64,000 nucleotides of DNA from Dehalococcoidia bacterium (GTDB taxonomy: Bacteria; Chloroflexota; Dehalococcoidia; SpSt-223), in NCBI GenBank assembly GCA_026003895.1, contig BPIC01000001.1, forward strand, positions 496,001-560,000, given 5' to 3'. The notes beneath the pieces are model-generated. The model searched no databases and was not told the DNA's origin. It saw only the letters and a list, made by a program, of their open reading frames with translations. The position numbers and the translations under genes are program-made. Shown here one piece after another: positions 53,339-62,705 of this stretch (positions are counted from its first letter, which is position 1; each line of letters opens with the position of its first letter).

Positions 53339-54913
53339 TCACTCGAGCTTGACGACCGAATCCAGGTTCCAGAAGAAGGGCGTCGGCAACGTCAGGCCTT
53401 GGAGCTTCTTCGAGGTCACGGTGATGGAGGGCACAACGACCAAAAAGATCATGCTGACATCGTCGACATGGGCGCGATTCGCGGCACGGAGGAACGCCGC
53501 GCGTCGCTCGGGATCCGTTTCCGCCTGCGCGGCGCGGTAGTTGTCGTCGAAGCCCGGGGCGCACCAGATGACGTTGGCGGGGGGCAAGTCACAGGTCAGG
53601 AGGCCGCGCTGGAGCGAAAAGAAACCGTTTGCATCGCTCATATTCGCCGCCACCATCTCGTTCCGCGTGCGCCCGCCGCGGGTAAAGAAGATATCGACAT
53701 AAACACCGAATTCTTGTTCCTCGATGCCAACTTCCACGCCGACCTCGCGCAGATAGCCCTGCACGGCTTGCATCAAGGAGGGCTGGAAGAAGGCTCGCGT
53801 GTAATCGATCGGTCCTTGGACCTTGAATCCAGTGGGATAGCCGGCTTCGGCAAGCAACTGCTTTGCCCGTGCGACGTCATAGGGATAGGGCCGGATGCTC
53901 TCATCGTGGAGCAAGCTACCGGGTGGGGCAATCTGTCCGGTCGGCTGCGCGTACCCTTTAAAAATCGTCCGTGCGATTGCCTCTTTGTCGACCGCGTAGT
54001 TCAGTGCTTGGCGGACGCGCTTATCGGCAAGCGGCGACATGCGTTTTTCGATTGCGTTCTTGTCGAAGCGGAAGGCTTGGACGGTGGTCAACTGAACGTC
54101 GACGCCGAGACCTTCCCGTTTGGCTTGGTCCGCTTGATCCCCGCTGAACGGGCCCACCGCAATATCGATCTCGCCGGTTCGAACACCAGCGAGGGCGACG
54201 GTTGTATCGGGAACGGCACGCCAGCGGATCTCGGTGGCGGTTGCCTTCCGGTAGGGGTGGTCGAAGCCCGCCCGGCGCCGATAGACGATTTCGTCGGCGG
54301 TACGGAACTCGACGATCTCGTATGGCCCGGTTCCCATGGGCTTGGTCGCGAATCCATCGCGCCCGACCTGCTGGTAATAGCTTTGCGGGAAGACATACAA
54401 GTAGGGCGCCGCATAGAGCACACTGACATCGCGCTGGCGCGTGAGCAAATCCACCGTAAAGTCGTCCACCCGCTGGGCGCGGGTGACATTTGGCATCAGC
54501 GGTCGTTGCGGGGTGTTGGTGTCGATGAACAGATTGATCGTGAACTCGACGTCGGCGGCGGTCATTCGCGTGCCGTTGGAGAAGGTCATGTCGCGCCGCA
54601 ACGTAAAGCGCCAGCCACTCTGATCGGGGAGCAGCTCCCAGCGTTCCGCCACTGCCGGCATCAATTTGAAGTTCGGTCCGAAGTCCAGCAGCGCATCGAA
54701 CTGTGCCGCGAAGATATGCATGCGAGCGGAGACGCTTTCGGGGCTTGCGCTGGCCGGCAATCCCGAATCGGCGCCCCGGATGATCTGCGCCGCCGCTCGA
54801 CGTGGCTCGGTCGGCGCGGCGCTTGGTCCCCCTTGCGCTGATGGGGATGGCGGCGAACACGCCGTCACGATCAACAGGCCGATCACCCCAATCATTCGCG
54901 TGGTCCGGCTCAT
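53339..54913 (-). CDS. ABC solute-binding lipoprotein, family 5 (peptide/nickel type)
   Basis: The ATG at 54913 starts MSRTTRMIGVIGLLIVTA-C19, a lipobox. The 524-residue protein is a SBP family 5 member: LMPAVAERWELLPDQSGWRFTLRRDMTFSNG, then AADVEFTINLF, GTGPYEIVEF, and VRQALNYAVDKEAIARTIF. It binds oligopeptides or similar ligands outside the membrane for an ABC importer. No permease or ATPase genes are nearby, so the partner is encoded elsewhere or lost. Its placement between two GT4 genes of one operon direction is odd, and it has its own TACAAT promoter. Confidence 0.93.
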   Translation of the reverse strand: MSRTTRMIGVIGLLIVTACSPPSPSAQGGPSAAPTEPRRAAAQIIRGADSGLPASASPESVSARMHIFAAQFDALLDFGPNFKLMPAVAERWELLPDQSGWRFTLRRDMTFSNGTRMTAADVEFTINLFIDTNTPQRPLMPNVTRAQRVDDFTVDLLTRQRDVSVLYAAPYLYVFPQSYYQQVGRDGFATKPMGTGPYEIVEFRTADEIVYRRRAGFDHPYRKATATEIRWRAVPDTTVALAGVRTGEIDIAVGPFSGDQADQAKREGLGVDVQLTTVQAFRFDKNAIEKRMSPLADKRVRQALNYAVDKEAIARTIFKGYAQPTGQIAPPGSLLHDESIRPYPYDVARAKQLLAEAGYPTGFKVQGPIDYTRAFFQPSLMQAVQGYLREVGVEVGIEEQEFGVYVDIFFTRGGRTRNEMVAANMSDANGFFSLQRGLLTCDLPPANVIWCAPGFDDNYRAAQAETDPERRAAFLRAANRAHVDDVSMIFLVVVPSITVTSKKLQGLTLPTPFFWNLDSVVKLE

Positions 54914-54967
54914 CGCGGCGATCTCCACAATCACGAGGTTGGTATGGAGGCGTGGCGCGAATGGGAC

Positions 54968-54973
54968 ATTGTA
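54968..54973 (-). promoter_or_regulatory. -10 element TACAAT for the solute-binding gene
   Basis: TACAAT on the minus strand, about 55 bases before the ATG at 54913, with GTGGAG before the start. The gene therefore need not depend on the GT operon transcript. Confidence 0.45.
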
Positions 54974-55067
54974 CCAACGATTGCACATGCGACGCCTGCC
55001 GTCATCCTGTATCCGGGAAGATCCCGGGAGTATTGGTTGGAGGCTCGAACCGGCTTCTTCTCCCTCG

Positions 55068-56339
55068 TTAGGGAGCGAGAAGGCTCCGGTAGCGTTCGAG
55101 GATCGTGGGCCAAGCGAAGTTGCGGAGAACGTAGGCGCGGCCGCGTGCGCCAAGGGCGTCCCGTGCCGCCGGATGGGTAAGGAGGTACTCCACCAGCGCG
55201 GCGAACTCGGCGTAGGTGGCGAATGGCAAGCCCCCGCCACTCGCGAGCGCGAAATGCCGGGTGACGGCGCACCGTTCATTGACCAGCACTGGTGTCCCTT
55301 CTACCCAGCTTTCCATCAGGACAAGCGAAAAGCTCTCCCGCACCGACGGCTGCACCGTCGCGAGCGCGGCAGCGTAGGCGTCGTGCTTCGTCTCCTCGTC
55401 GATCGCGCCGAGCCGGATGATTCGGTCGCGAAGCTTCACTGGCAGCCGAGTCTCGCCGGGACCCGCGAGCACGAGCAGCAGTTCCTCGCGGCTGAGAGCG
55501 TAGCGAACGAAATAGTCGAGCAGGAGCGGCGTGTTTTTCGTTGGTACTAGGCGGCCGACATACAGGAGAAACGGCCGGTCAATGCCATACTTCGCGCGGA
55601 ACCGCATGGCATTACCGCGCGGCGTTGTCTCGACGCCTGCGCCCCAGAGATGCACTCGCTCATCGGGCAGGCCATAGAGCGCCTCGACGAGTTGTCGCTC
55701 CGGCTCTGAGAGGAGGATCAAGCCGCGTACTGTAGCGAACAATTCGCGCACTGCGGTCATCCGGGCGTAGCCTTCGTCGTGGAGGCAGGGGATGATCCAA
55801 CTGCGCGCCGGAGCGATCCGCGCACCGAAAAAGGTCGTGCTGAAGAAGTATGGCAGGAAGAGAAATTGGTAGCGCGCCTGCTCCCGGGCGATGTACCGAT
55901 AGAGCGCGTCGCTATTGACAAACTCCTCGAAGAATCGATGCTCTTCCTCGCGCGAGACGCGCTCGCCAGCGATCAGCCGCTCGTTGATGGCGGCGAAGCG
56001 GTCGGGAATTTGCTTGCGAAGGGGAAAGCGCCGCACCACCACACCGTTCTCGGTGCGCACGCCGGGCCGATGCCAATCGTTCCACCAGCCGCTGAACTGA
56101 TCGCGGGCGCAGGTTGTCAACACCTCGACCGGCACGCCCGTTGCTGCCAGCCGTTCGGCGGTCGCGCGCGCCAACGACTCCGCCCCGCCGATCGCGTCCT
56201 CGCCATACCACGGCAGCACGAAGGCGAGCGTCTGCTCTGCAAGCTGACTTTGCGTTCCGAGGCCGCGCGGGCGAGTGTGGTGACGCTTCTTCCCGGTCTC
56301 ACTGGCCCCGTGATGGGAGGTGAAGAAGGGAGGTCTCAT
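55068..56339 (-). CDS. GT4 glycosyltransferase, WYG type (paralog of 51551-52726)
   Basis: The ATG at 56339 overlaps the previous stop (ATGA). The 423-residue product has a 30-residue basic tail and then LAFVLPWYGEDAIGG, ARATAERLAATGVPVEVLTT, IPCLHDEGYARMT, YVGRLVPTKNTPLLLDYF and E-x7-E in ESFSLVLME. It matches the GT4 at 51551-52726 closely along the whole chain. Probably duplicated, with the lipoprotein and coiled-coil genes now in between. Confidence 0.9.
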   Translation of the reverse strand: MRPPFFTSHHGASETGKKRHHTRPRGLGTQSQLAEQTLAFVLPWYGEDAIGGAESLARATAERLAATGVPVEVLTTCARDQFSGWWNDWHRPGVRTENGVVVRRFPLRKQIPDRFAAINERLIAGERVSREEEHRFFEEFVNSDALYRYIAREQARYQFLFLPYFFSTTFFGARIAPARSWIIPCLHDEGYARMTAVRELFATVRGLILLSEPERQLVEALYGLPDERVHLWGAGVETTPRGNAMRFRAKYGIDRPFLLYVGRLVPTKNTPLLLDYFVRYALSREELLLVLAGPGETRLPVKLRDRIIRLGAIDEETKHDAYAAALATVQPSVRESFSLVLMESWVEGTPVLVNERCAVTRHFALASGGGLPFATYAEFAALVEYLLTHPAARDALGARGRAYVLRNFAWPTILERYRSLLAP

Positions 56340-57580
56340 GCGACCTCTCGATAGACGCGCTCGACGCGATCGGCGACGGCCTCCCAGGTGTGGCGAGCGA
56401 GGGCGCGGGCGCGGCCGGCGGCCGCGAGGCGGCGCGCCTTGGCAGGGTCTTCAATCAGGGAGCGGATCGCCTCGGCGAGCGCCGGCACATCGCCGAAGGG
56501 GACGAGCTGACCAGTGACGCCGTCCTCGATCACTTCAGCGAGAGCGCCGGCGTTCGCGCCGATCACCGGCATTCCGGCAGACCATGCTTCACAGAAGACG
56601 ATACCAAACGACTCGGTGCGCGACGGGAGGGCAAGGAGCGTGCCGGCCGCGAGCAGGTCGCGCTTCTCCTCGTCGGAGATCGGGCCCAAGGCGAGGCAAC
56701 CGTCCGTCGGCCCGGCGGCGAGCGCGGCGTCGAAGGCCGCGGTGCGCTTCCCGGCGGCGACCAGCGTGACGGCGCAGCCGTTCTGGCGCAATCGACGTAC
56801 CGCGGCCAGCAGATCGAGTGCGCCCTTCTCTGGCAGGGCGACGCCGAGGAAGACGACGATCGGCCCGGCGATGCCGTAGCGTTGGCGGAAGCGAGCTCCA
56901 TCGCCGCCGAGAAGCGCCGCCGGGTCAAAGCCTGCCCCGCCGTGTCGTATCGCCCGGCGCGGCACGCCACGCCGCGCCAGCGCATCGCCCTCGAATGCCG
57001 TCTGAACGAAGACCGCATCGGCCCGGCGCATCAGATCGATCTGGTGGGGCAGCGTGTAGTGTCGGCGAATCTCCCAGTCCTCTGGCCGGCCGAGATGCGC
57101 GAAGGGCGTCACCAGAAACGGAATCTGTAGCCGCGCCGCGAGTCGCTCGGCCCACAGCAGCAGCGAATCGTACGGCTCGCAGCCGGCATGAACGAGGTCG
57201 AACCGCTCGTCTCCCCGCCACGCTCGCCACGCGAGGCTCGGCACATAGGGCGTGAGCGAGGCAATCCCTCGCAAGAGAGGCACGGCGCCCGGCAGTGGCG
57301 CGAGGGTGATTGCCAGCCAGCGCAGCCGATGATACGCCTGATCGGTCGGCGCGAGATGACGCACCCGTGCCCGCCAGACGGGAATGCCGTTCACCGTCGA
57401 CTCGCCGGCGGGGAGTGCGGCAGCAGTTGGCGACCAAAAGCGGTCGATGTCGAGCGCGTCGGTCGTCCAGACCGTGACCTGATGGCCGCGCGCTGCCAGT
57501 CGCTCGGAGAGTTGTTGAAAGACGAGCTCCGATCCCCCGACCGCTGGTGCATAGCGCTGGACGACGTGGAGGATCCTCAC
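56336..57580 (-). CDS. GT4 glycosyltransferase, tandem paralog A
   Basis: The GTG at 57580 overlaps the previous TGA (GTGA), giving 414 residues. It begins VRILHVVQRYAPAVGGSELVF, then ERLAARGHQVTVWTT, VTPFAHLGRPEDWEIRRHYTLP, VVFLGVALPEKGALDLLAAV and E-x7-E in ESFGIVFCE. It is a tandem copy of the next gene upstream, sharing the same start and the PF.HLG…RR.YT.PHQI block. Cytoplasmic NDP-sugar enzyme; acceptor unknown. Confidence 0.9.
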   Translation of the reverse strand: MRILHVVQRYAPAVGGSELVFQQLSERLAARGHQVTVWTTDALDIDRFWSPTAAALPAGESTVNGIPVWRARVRHLAPTDQAYHRLRWLAITLAPLPGAVPLLRGIASLTPYVPSLAWRAWRGDERFDLVHAGCEPYDSLLLWAERLAARLQIPFLVTPFAHLGRPEDWEIRRHYTLPHQIDLMRRADAVFVQTAFEGDALARRGVPRRAIRHGGAGFDPAALLGGDGARFRQRYGIAGPIVVFLGVALPEKGALDLLAAVRRLRQNGCAVTLVAAGKRTAAFDAALAAGPTDGCLALGPISDEEKRDLLAAGTLLALPSRTESFGIVFCEAWSAGMPVIGANAGALAEVIEDGVTGQLVPFGDVPALAEAIRSLIEDPAKARRLAAAGRARALARHTWEAVADRVERVYREVA

Positions 57581-58833
57581 TGGGTCACCTCGTCGTACAC
57601 GGCTGCGACGCGCCCAACCACCTGCTCCCACGTGTAGTCGGCGAGGGCCTTGGCGCGGCCGCGCGCGGCCAACTGCGCCGCGAGCGCCCGATCGGCAAGC
57701 AACGAGCGGATGGCCTCGGCGAGCGCGGTCACGTCGCCGAACTCGACGAGCCGGCCAGTGACTCCGTCCTCGATCACCTCAGCGACGCCGCCGGCGCGGG
57801 CCGCCACCGGCGCGATGCCTGCCGTCCACGCCTCGAGGAAGACAATGCCGAACGAATCGGTGCGCGAGGGCATCGCGAAGAGATCGCTTGCCGCGAACAG
57901 GTCGCGCTTGGCGTCGCCAACCGTAACGCCGAGCAGCCGGCAGCGGGCTCGGACGTCGCCCGGAAGCGTTGCCCAGTAGCGCTCGAAATCGCCGTACGTC
58001 GGGCCGGCGAGCGCCAACGTCGCGGCATGCCCGCTGTCCCACAATCGGCGCATCGCCTCGACGAGATGAATTGCCCCTTTGTCCTTGGCGACAGTGCCCA
58101 TGAACGTGACCAGCGCCCCATCGACCGCGTTGGCGCGGCGGAAGCGGTCGCCGTCGCCGCCCTGCACCTCACTGGGGTCGACACCGACGCCGCCGCGCCG
58201 GATCGCCCGCCGCGGCACGCCAATGGAGGCGAGGAAGTCGGCTTCCAACGAGGTCTGCACAAAGATCACGTCGCAGTTGCGCAGCAGCGCGATCTGATGC
58301 GGCATCGTGTACTGTCGGCGGATGGCCGCGCTGCCCGCCTCGCCGAGGTGGGTGAACGGGGTCATGAGGAAGGGGATGCCCTGCCGGCGGGCGAGCGCCT
58401 GCGCCCAAGCGACGATGGCGTCGAACGGGATATTGCCGGCGTGAACGAGATCGTAACGTTCGCGCGTTGTCGTGAGCCGGAGCGCCAGCTCGGGCACCAA
58501 GGGCGTCGCCGCTGCCAAGCCGAGCGCCAGCGGCACGCTTCCCGGTGCGCGTCCAACGAACTGCGCCAGCCGCCGGAGCGCCGGGTAGGCGAGTGGCGAA
58601 GCCGGCAGGTGGCGCACCGGGAAGCGCGTCACCTCGACGCCGTTCAGCCGCTCGACGCCTGCCGGTAGATGCCGGCGCCCCGGCTGCCAGAAGTATTCGA
58701 GGTCGTAGGCCGTCGTCGTGTAGACCGTCACCTGATGGCCCTGCGCTGCCAGCCGTTCGGACAGCTCCTGAAAGTACCGCTCGGAGCCGCCGACATACGG
58801 CCAGTAGCGCTGGATGACGTGCAGGATCCTCAC
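57577..58833 (-). CDS. GT4 glycosyltransferase, tandem paralog B
   Basis: The GTG at 58833 starts VRILHVIQRYWPYVGGSERYF. The 418-residue protein follows the same plan as paralog A: ERLAAQGHQVTVYTT, MTPFTHLGEAGSAAIRRQY, FMGTVAKDKGAIHLVEAM. The E-x7-E motif is DSFGIVFLE, with Asp for the first Glu, a mild change that may alter donor binding. No clear Shine-Dalgarno precedes the GTG; it follows the upstream gene by ten bases, so translation may be coupled. Confidence 0.9.
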   Translation of the reverse strand: MRILHVIQRYWPYVGGSERYFQELSERLAAQGHQVTVYTTTAYDLEYFWQPGRRHLPAGVERLNGVEVTRFPVRHLPASPLAYPALRRLAQFVGRAPGSVPLALGLAAATPLVPELALRLTTTRERYDLVHAGNIPFDAIVAWAQALARRQGIPFLMTPFTHLGEAGSAAIRRQYTMPHQIALLRNCDVIFVQTSLEADFLASIGVPRRAIRRGGVGVDPSEVQGGDGDRFRRANAVDGALVTFMGTVAKDKGAIHLVEAMRRLWDSGHAATLALAGPTYGDFERYWATLPGDVRARCRLLGVTVGDAKRDLFAASDLFAMPSRTDSFGIVFLEAWTAGIAPVAARAGGVAEVIEDGVTGRLVEFGDVTALAEAIRSLLADRALAAQLAARGRAKALADYTWEQVVGRVAAVYDEVTQ

Positions 58834-58843
58834 CAGTGGTGTC

Positions 58844-60007
58844 TCACGAGACGAACCGCGCGATGGCATCGAGGTACCGGGCGGCGACGGCATCGGGCGC
58901 CAGCATTTCGGCTGCCCAGCGCCGGCTCGCCTCGCCTCGCGCCGCCCGGAGGTCGGGATCGAGCGCCAGTTCGCGCAGTGCGGCGATCAGCGCCGCGTCG
59001 TCCTCCGGCGGGACCAGCGCGACGGCCTCGGGCAGCTCGCGGAAAGCCCCGACGGCTGAAGCGACGAGCGGTGTGCCGGAAGCGAGGGAGCGCAGCGCCG
59101 CCCCAGATGTTTCGCCGAGCGTCGGCCAGCGCAAGGCGATCGCGATATCGACGGCGGCGAGCGCCCGCGTGAAGCCCCGCCAGTCGACCCGGCCGGCGAG
59201 GATTGTTCGCTCACGCACGTCAGCACTGGCGAGCGCCAACGCCTCCTCGAGCGCTCCACCGTCGTCGCCGACGATGACGAGCCGCCAGTCGGCAAGCTCG
59301 GAGGCGAGGACATTCAACGCCCGGACGGTTGTGTCGAGCCGTTTTTCGCGGGTGACGAGCCCGAAGACGCCGAACAGCAGCGCTGATTCAGGGAGCCCGA
59401 GCGCTCGTCGCGCCGCCCTGCGGCTGATGCGTGGCGGCGGCGCAACGAGATGAGGCACGACGGCGATCGGCGCCTCCGGGCGGACCTGCCGGACGATCGT
59501 CGCGGCGGCTTCGCTGTGGACGATGACGCCCAAACTGAAATCGACGAGCCGGCCAGTCAGCGGCCACGCCTCGGCGACGACGCCGCGGATGCGCCGCAGT
59601 GCGCCGCGCGCCGCTCGGGCGCCTGCTACCCCGTGGCTGTAGAGCATCTCGCGGATGTAGCTTGGACCATCTCCCCGATGCTCGGTGATCGCTGAGACGA
59701 AATGATGGACGACCGGGTCGTGAAGGACGACAACGCCGGGCCAACGGAGGGCGGCGCGGTAGACTGGCTCGTGATAGACGTTATTGCCCATCTGGTAGAG
59801 TGCGACGTCCCAGCCGTTGGCGCCTGCCGGTCCGCGAAAATCGCCGACCGGCCGCCACGCCACCGCGGCACGGCGGGGGAAGCGTGGCGGGTGCGCGGAG
59901 TAGAGCGTGAGATCGCAGCGGGCGCCGAGCGCCGGGGCAAGCTCAGCGCTGTAGTCGGCGATGCCGGTCGGCTCCGGCGGCAGCGGCGTCACCATTGCCA
60001 GCCGCAT
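58844..60007 (-). CDS. GT4 glycosyltransferase, divergent
   Basis: The ATG at 60007 shares one base with the upstream TGA (TGATG). The 387-residue protein has MVTPLPPEPTGIADYSAELA, YQMGNNVYHEPVYRAAL, VVLHDPVVHHFV, FGVFGLVTREKRLDTTVRAL and a loop TLGETSGAALRSLASGTPLV. That loop holds the first Glu of the E-x7-E motif but not the second (Ser-Leu there), common in some O-antigen transferases. It probably adds a sugar to the surface polymer. Confidence 0.87.
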   Translation of the reverse strand: MRLAMVTPLPPEPTGIADYSAELAPALGARCDLTLYSAHPPRFPRRAAVAWRPVGDFRGPAGANGWDVALYQMGNNVYHEPVYRAALRWPGVVVLHDPVVHHFVSAITEHRGDGPSYIREMLYSHGVAGARAARGALRRIRGVVAEAWPLTGRLVDFSLGVIVHSEAAATIVRQVRPEAPIAVVPHLVAPPPRISRRAARRALGLPESALLFGVFGLVTREKRLDTTVRALNVLASELADWRLVIVGDDGGALEEALALASADVRERTILAGRVDWRGFTRALAAVDIAIALRWPTLGETSGAALRSLASGTPLVASAVGAFRELPEAVALVPPEDDAALIAALRELALDPDLRAARGEASRRWAAEMLAPDAVAARYLDAIARFVS

Positions 60008-61524
60008 CAGGCCTCCTCGGCTGGGGCGCGGCCCTCAGCGCCCGGACCCGCCCGCTCGAGGCCGGCGATCCGGGCATGGAGGAGGGCGAGCTCCCGGCGC
60101 ACTAGGACGAGTTCGCGGTCGACGGCGGCGAGGATGGTCTCGTCTTCGCTGCTCCGCGTGCCAAGCTCACGCAGCAGTGTGCGAGCCTCGGCTTGCAACT
60201 GACCAAGCTGCCCTTCCAGCCGGTCGTCGCGGTCGTCGAGCGTGCCGAGCGCTGCTTCCAACGAGTCGAGGAGGTTGATCATCCGGTTCAGCAGGTGCTC
60301 GTACTCGTCCCGCCATGCCTCGAACGTTTCGATGACGGCGCGATTGTAGTTGTCCTGCTGTTCAAGGACGGGAAGGAATGACCAGCGGACGACGAGCCAA
60401 CTGAGCGTTCGGAGCAGGCCAAGCGCAAGCGGGATCGGCCGCCGCTCGGGTGGCACGATCGGCGGGCCAAGCACCATCCAGCTTCGGCGGAGTGGCTCGA
60501 GCGCCCGGTTGAAATCGCGGGCGCGCGCCGGGTGAAAGTAGCGTCGGAAGCCGGGCAGCCGCTGAACCGGCAGCGCTGGCTCGAGACGGAGCAGCCGCCG
60601 GTAGAACGGGAGCACCGCTGGCCGCCGCTCTTCGACCTCCCCCGCGAGCTCGCGGTAGACCGCCGTCAGCGCAGCCTGCTCCCGGCGTGAGGCGAGCGTG
60701 GGATAACGCTCCGCTTCGGCGGCTGTGAAGGCGCGCCATTCGTCGTCGGCGAGGTGCTTGAGCTGATAGCGCAGCCGGCCGCGATGATAGGCTGTGTAAT
60801 AGCGATCGCTGTTACGGCCGAGCGAGCTTGATTCCCAATGGATCGCGACCGCCGCTGGCTGATAGCGGACACGCCAGCCCGCTTCGCGCAACCTTCGGCA
60901 CAGATCGACCTCTTCGAAGTAGCCCGGCCAGAACTGCTCGTCGAGCAGCCCGACTTCCTCCAGCGCGGCGCGGCGTAGTCCGAGCACTGCCCCGGTGACG
61001 TACTCCACGTCGCGCGGCGAATCGTATTGGCCCACATCCAGCTCGCCATAACCGTAGTGATGGCCGAGGGCGAGCGGCGGCTCAAGATAGCCCCCGGCGT
61101 GCTGAAGCACGAGGCGGTTGGGAGCGTAGATCTTCGCGCCGACCGCGCCGGTGCGGTCGTCTTCGGCGAAGGTCGCGGCGATCCGCTCGAGGCAGTCGGG
61201 GTCGAGCACCACGTCCTGGTTGAGCAAGACCACGACCGGGGCGCGAGCTGCCCGAATCCCGACGTTCATCCCGCCGGCAAAGCCCAAATTTCGGTCATTC
61301 CGAATGAGGAGCGACTGGGGAGCGGTGCGCTCGATGAGCCTGACGGTGTCGTCGGTCGAGGCGTTGTCGACGAGGATGACCTCGACGTTGCCCAAAGTTT
61401 GGGCCAACAGAGAGGAGAGGCACGCTGTCACGAAGGGCGCGCCGTTCCAGAAGAGGACGATCGCGCTGAGCGTAGGAGCGCCGGCTTGGGGAGTCGTTTG
61501 TCGGGCGTTCAGGATCGCCCCCAC
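60007..61524 (-). CDS. GT2 glycosyltransferase with coiled-coil tail
   Basis: The 505-residue protein starts at a GTG at 61524. Residues 18-270 are a GT-A domain: SAIVLFWNGAPFVTACLSSLL, VDNASTDDTVRLIE, NLGFAGGMNVGIRAA, VLLNQDVVLDPD and YFEEVDLCRRLREAGW. The rest is a helical extension, first globular (RRYFHPARARDFNRALEPL), then a tail with SFLPVLEQQDNYNRAV and long amphipathic helices LEGQLGQLQAEARTLLREL and VLVRRELALLHARI, a probable coiled coil. The extension is shared in part with the 187-residue protein at 52713. It is the first gene of the GT operon. Confidence 0.88.
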   Translation of the reverse strand: MGAILNARQTTPQAGAPTLSAIVLFWNGAPFVTACLSSLLAQTLGNVEVILVDNASTDDTVRLIERTAPQSLLIRNDRNLGFAGGMNVGIRAARAPVVVLLNQDVVLDPDCLERIAATFAEDDRTGAVGAKIYAPNRLVLQHAGGYLEPPLALGHHYGYGELDVGQYDSPRDVEYVTGAVLGLRRAALEEVGLLDEQFWPGYFEEVDLCRRLREAGWRVRYQPAAVAIHWESSSLGRNSDRYYTAYHRGRLRYQLKHLADDEWRAFTAAEAERYPTLASRREQAALTAVYRELAGEVEERRPAVLPFYRRLLRLEPALPVQRLPGFRRYFHPARARDFNRALEPLRRSWMVLGPPIVPPERRPIPLALGLLRTLSWLVVRWSFLPVLEQQDNYNRAVIETFEAWRDEYEHLLNRMINLLDSLEAALGTLDDRDDRLEGQLGQLQAEARTLLRELGTRSSEDETILAAVDRELVLVRRELALLHARIAGLERAGPGAEGRAPAEEA

Positions 61525-61657
61525 CTCGGCCGCGTTGGCCGGGCCCGGAGTATAGCAAAGGCGCGCGGCCGCCCCGCGGCTTGATCGGTCGCGAGCCGAC
61601 GCCTACACTCCCGCAGACCGACAAGGGGGCACTGACCGCGATGGCGGCAGGCGATGG

Positions 61658-62650
61658 GTGGCGGGGATTAGCTCCTCACGTGGACTCTGGCTTAGGCTTG
61701 TCGTCGGCTTCATCATCGGCGTCGGCTCCATCGTGCTCGCACTCCGCGCGGTCAACTTCGAGGATGTGACAACGACCCTTCGCGCTACCAACCCCGCCCT
61801 CACGCTCGCCGCGCTTGGCTCACTGCTGCTGACGACCTATGCCAAAGCGGCGCGCTGGACGGCGTTCGCCGGCCTCTCCCAAGGAGCGAGTTGGCTGCTC
61901 GTACCCGGTCTCGTCATCGGCCAACTGTTCAACACGCTGATTCCGGCGCGCGTTGGCGACCTCGCTCGCGTCGTCGTCGGCAGCGAGGCGACGGGGCTCG
62001 GGAAGGCCTTCTTGCTCGGGACAATCGTCCTGGAAAAGCTGGTGGACGGGCTCTGCGTGCTGTTGGTGGCGGCGCTCGTGCTGCCCTTCCTGCAGTTGCC
62101 AGATTGGCTCCTGACGAGCGGACTGGATGTTGCCCTGAGTGTGCTGGTGCTCGGTGGCGGAATCACGGGGATGCTGCTCATCGGCGACCGGCTGCTCGCG
62201 CTTGCCGCGCCGCCGCTCGGCCGGATTCCGGGCCGCTGGGGCGAACGGCTGACGCGAGCCCTCGCGGACGCCCTCCGCGGCCTCGGCGGGCTGCGCACGT
62301 GGCCGCAGCGCGGATGGGTCGCGTGGTGGTCGTTGGTCACCTGGACGTCAATGATCGCGACGAACCTCTTGGTGTTTGAGGCGGTTGGGTTGGAAGCCGG
62401 GCTGAGCGCCGCGGTGTTGGTGCTCATCGCCGTCACGCTCGGCGGCTCGGTCCCTTCGATTCCCGGCCGCGTTGGCGTGTTCCATTCGCTCGTCGTCGCG
62501 CCGCTGCTGCTCACCGGCGCTGATCCGGCGCGTGCGGTATCGGTCGCGGTTGTCCTCCACTTGCTCGTTGTCTCGACGCAGGTGGTGCTGGGTGTCTTCT
62601 TCATCTGGCGTGAAAGCGTGGACCCCCGCCGGCTGGCCGAGCTGAAGTAG
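61658..62650 (+). CDS. AglD/LPG-synthase-TM family membrane protein
   Basis: The GTG at 61658 is the only start that fits the first helix (LWLRLVVGFIIGVGSIVLAL). The 330-residue protein has about eight TM helices and the family landmarks TTYAKAARWTAF, LVIGQLFNTLIPARVGDLARVV, GTIVLEKLVDGLCVLLVA and SVPSIPGRVGVFHSLVV. Such proteins are related to the flippase part of MprF and to AglD, which act on lipid-linked sugars. Near the GT cluster it may move or use lipid-linked sugar. It is divergent from the GT2 gene at 61524. Confidence 0.88.
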   Translation: MAGISSSRGLWLRLVVGFIIGVGSIVLALRAVNFEDVTTTLRATNPALTLAALGSLLLTTYAKAARWTAFAGLSQGASWLLVPGLVIGQLFNTLIPARVGDLARVVVGSEATGLGKAFLLGTIVLEKLVDGLCVLLVAALVLPFLQLPDWLLTSGLDVALSVLVLGGGITGMLLIGDRLLALAAPPLGRIPGRWGERLTRALADALRGLGGLRTWPQRGWVAWWSLVTWTSMIATNLLVFEAVGLEAGLSAAVLVLIAVTLGGSVPSIPGRVGVFHSLVVAPLLLTGADPARAVSVAVVLHLLVVSTQVVLGVFFIWRESVDPRRLAELK

Positions 62651-62705
62651 CAGGCATGCCGCCGGATCAATCCGATGTCGTGTGCCAAGCAAGGAGGTAC
62701 AACTC

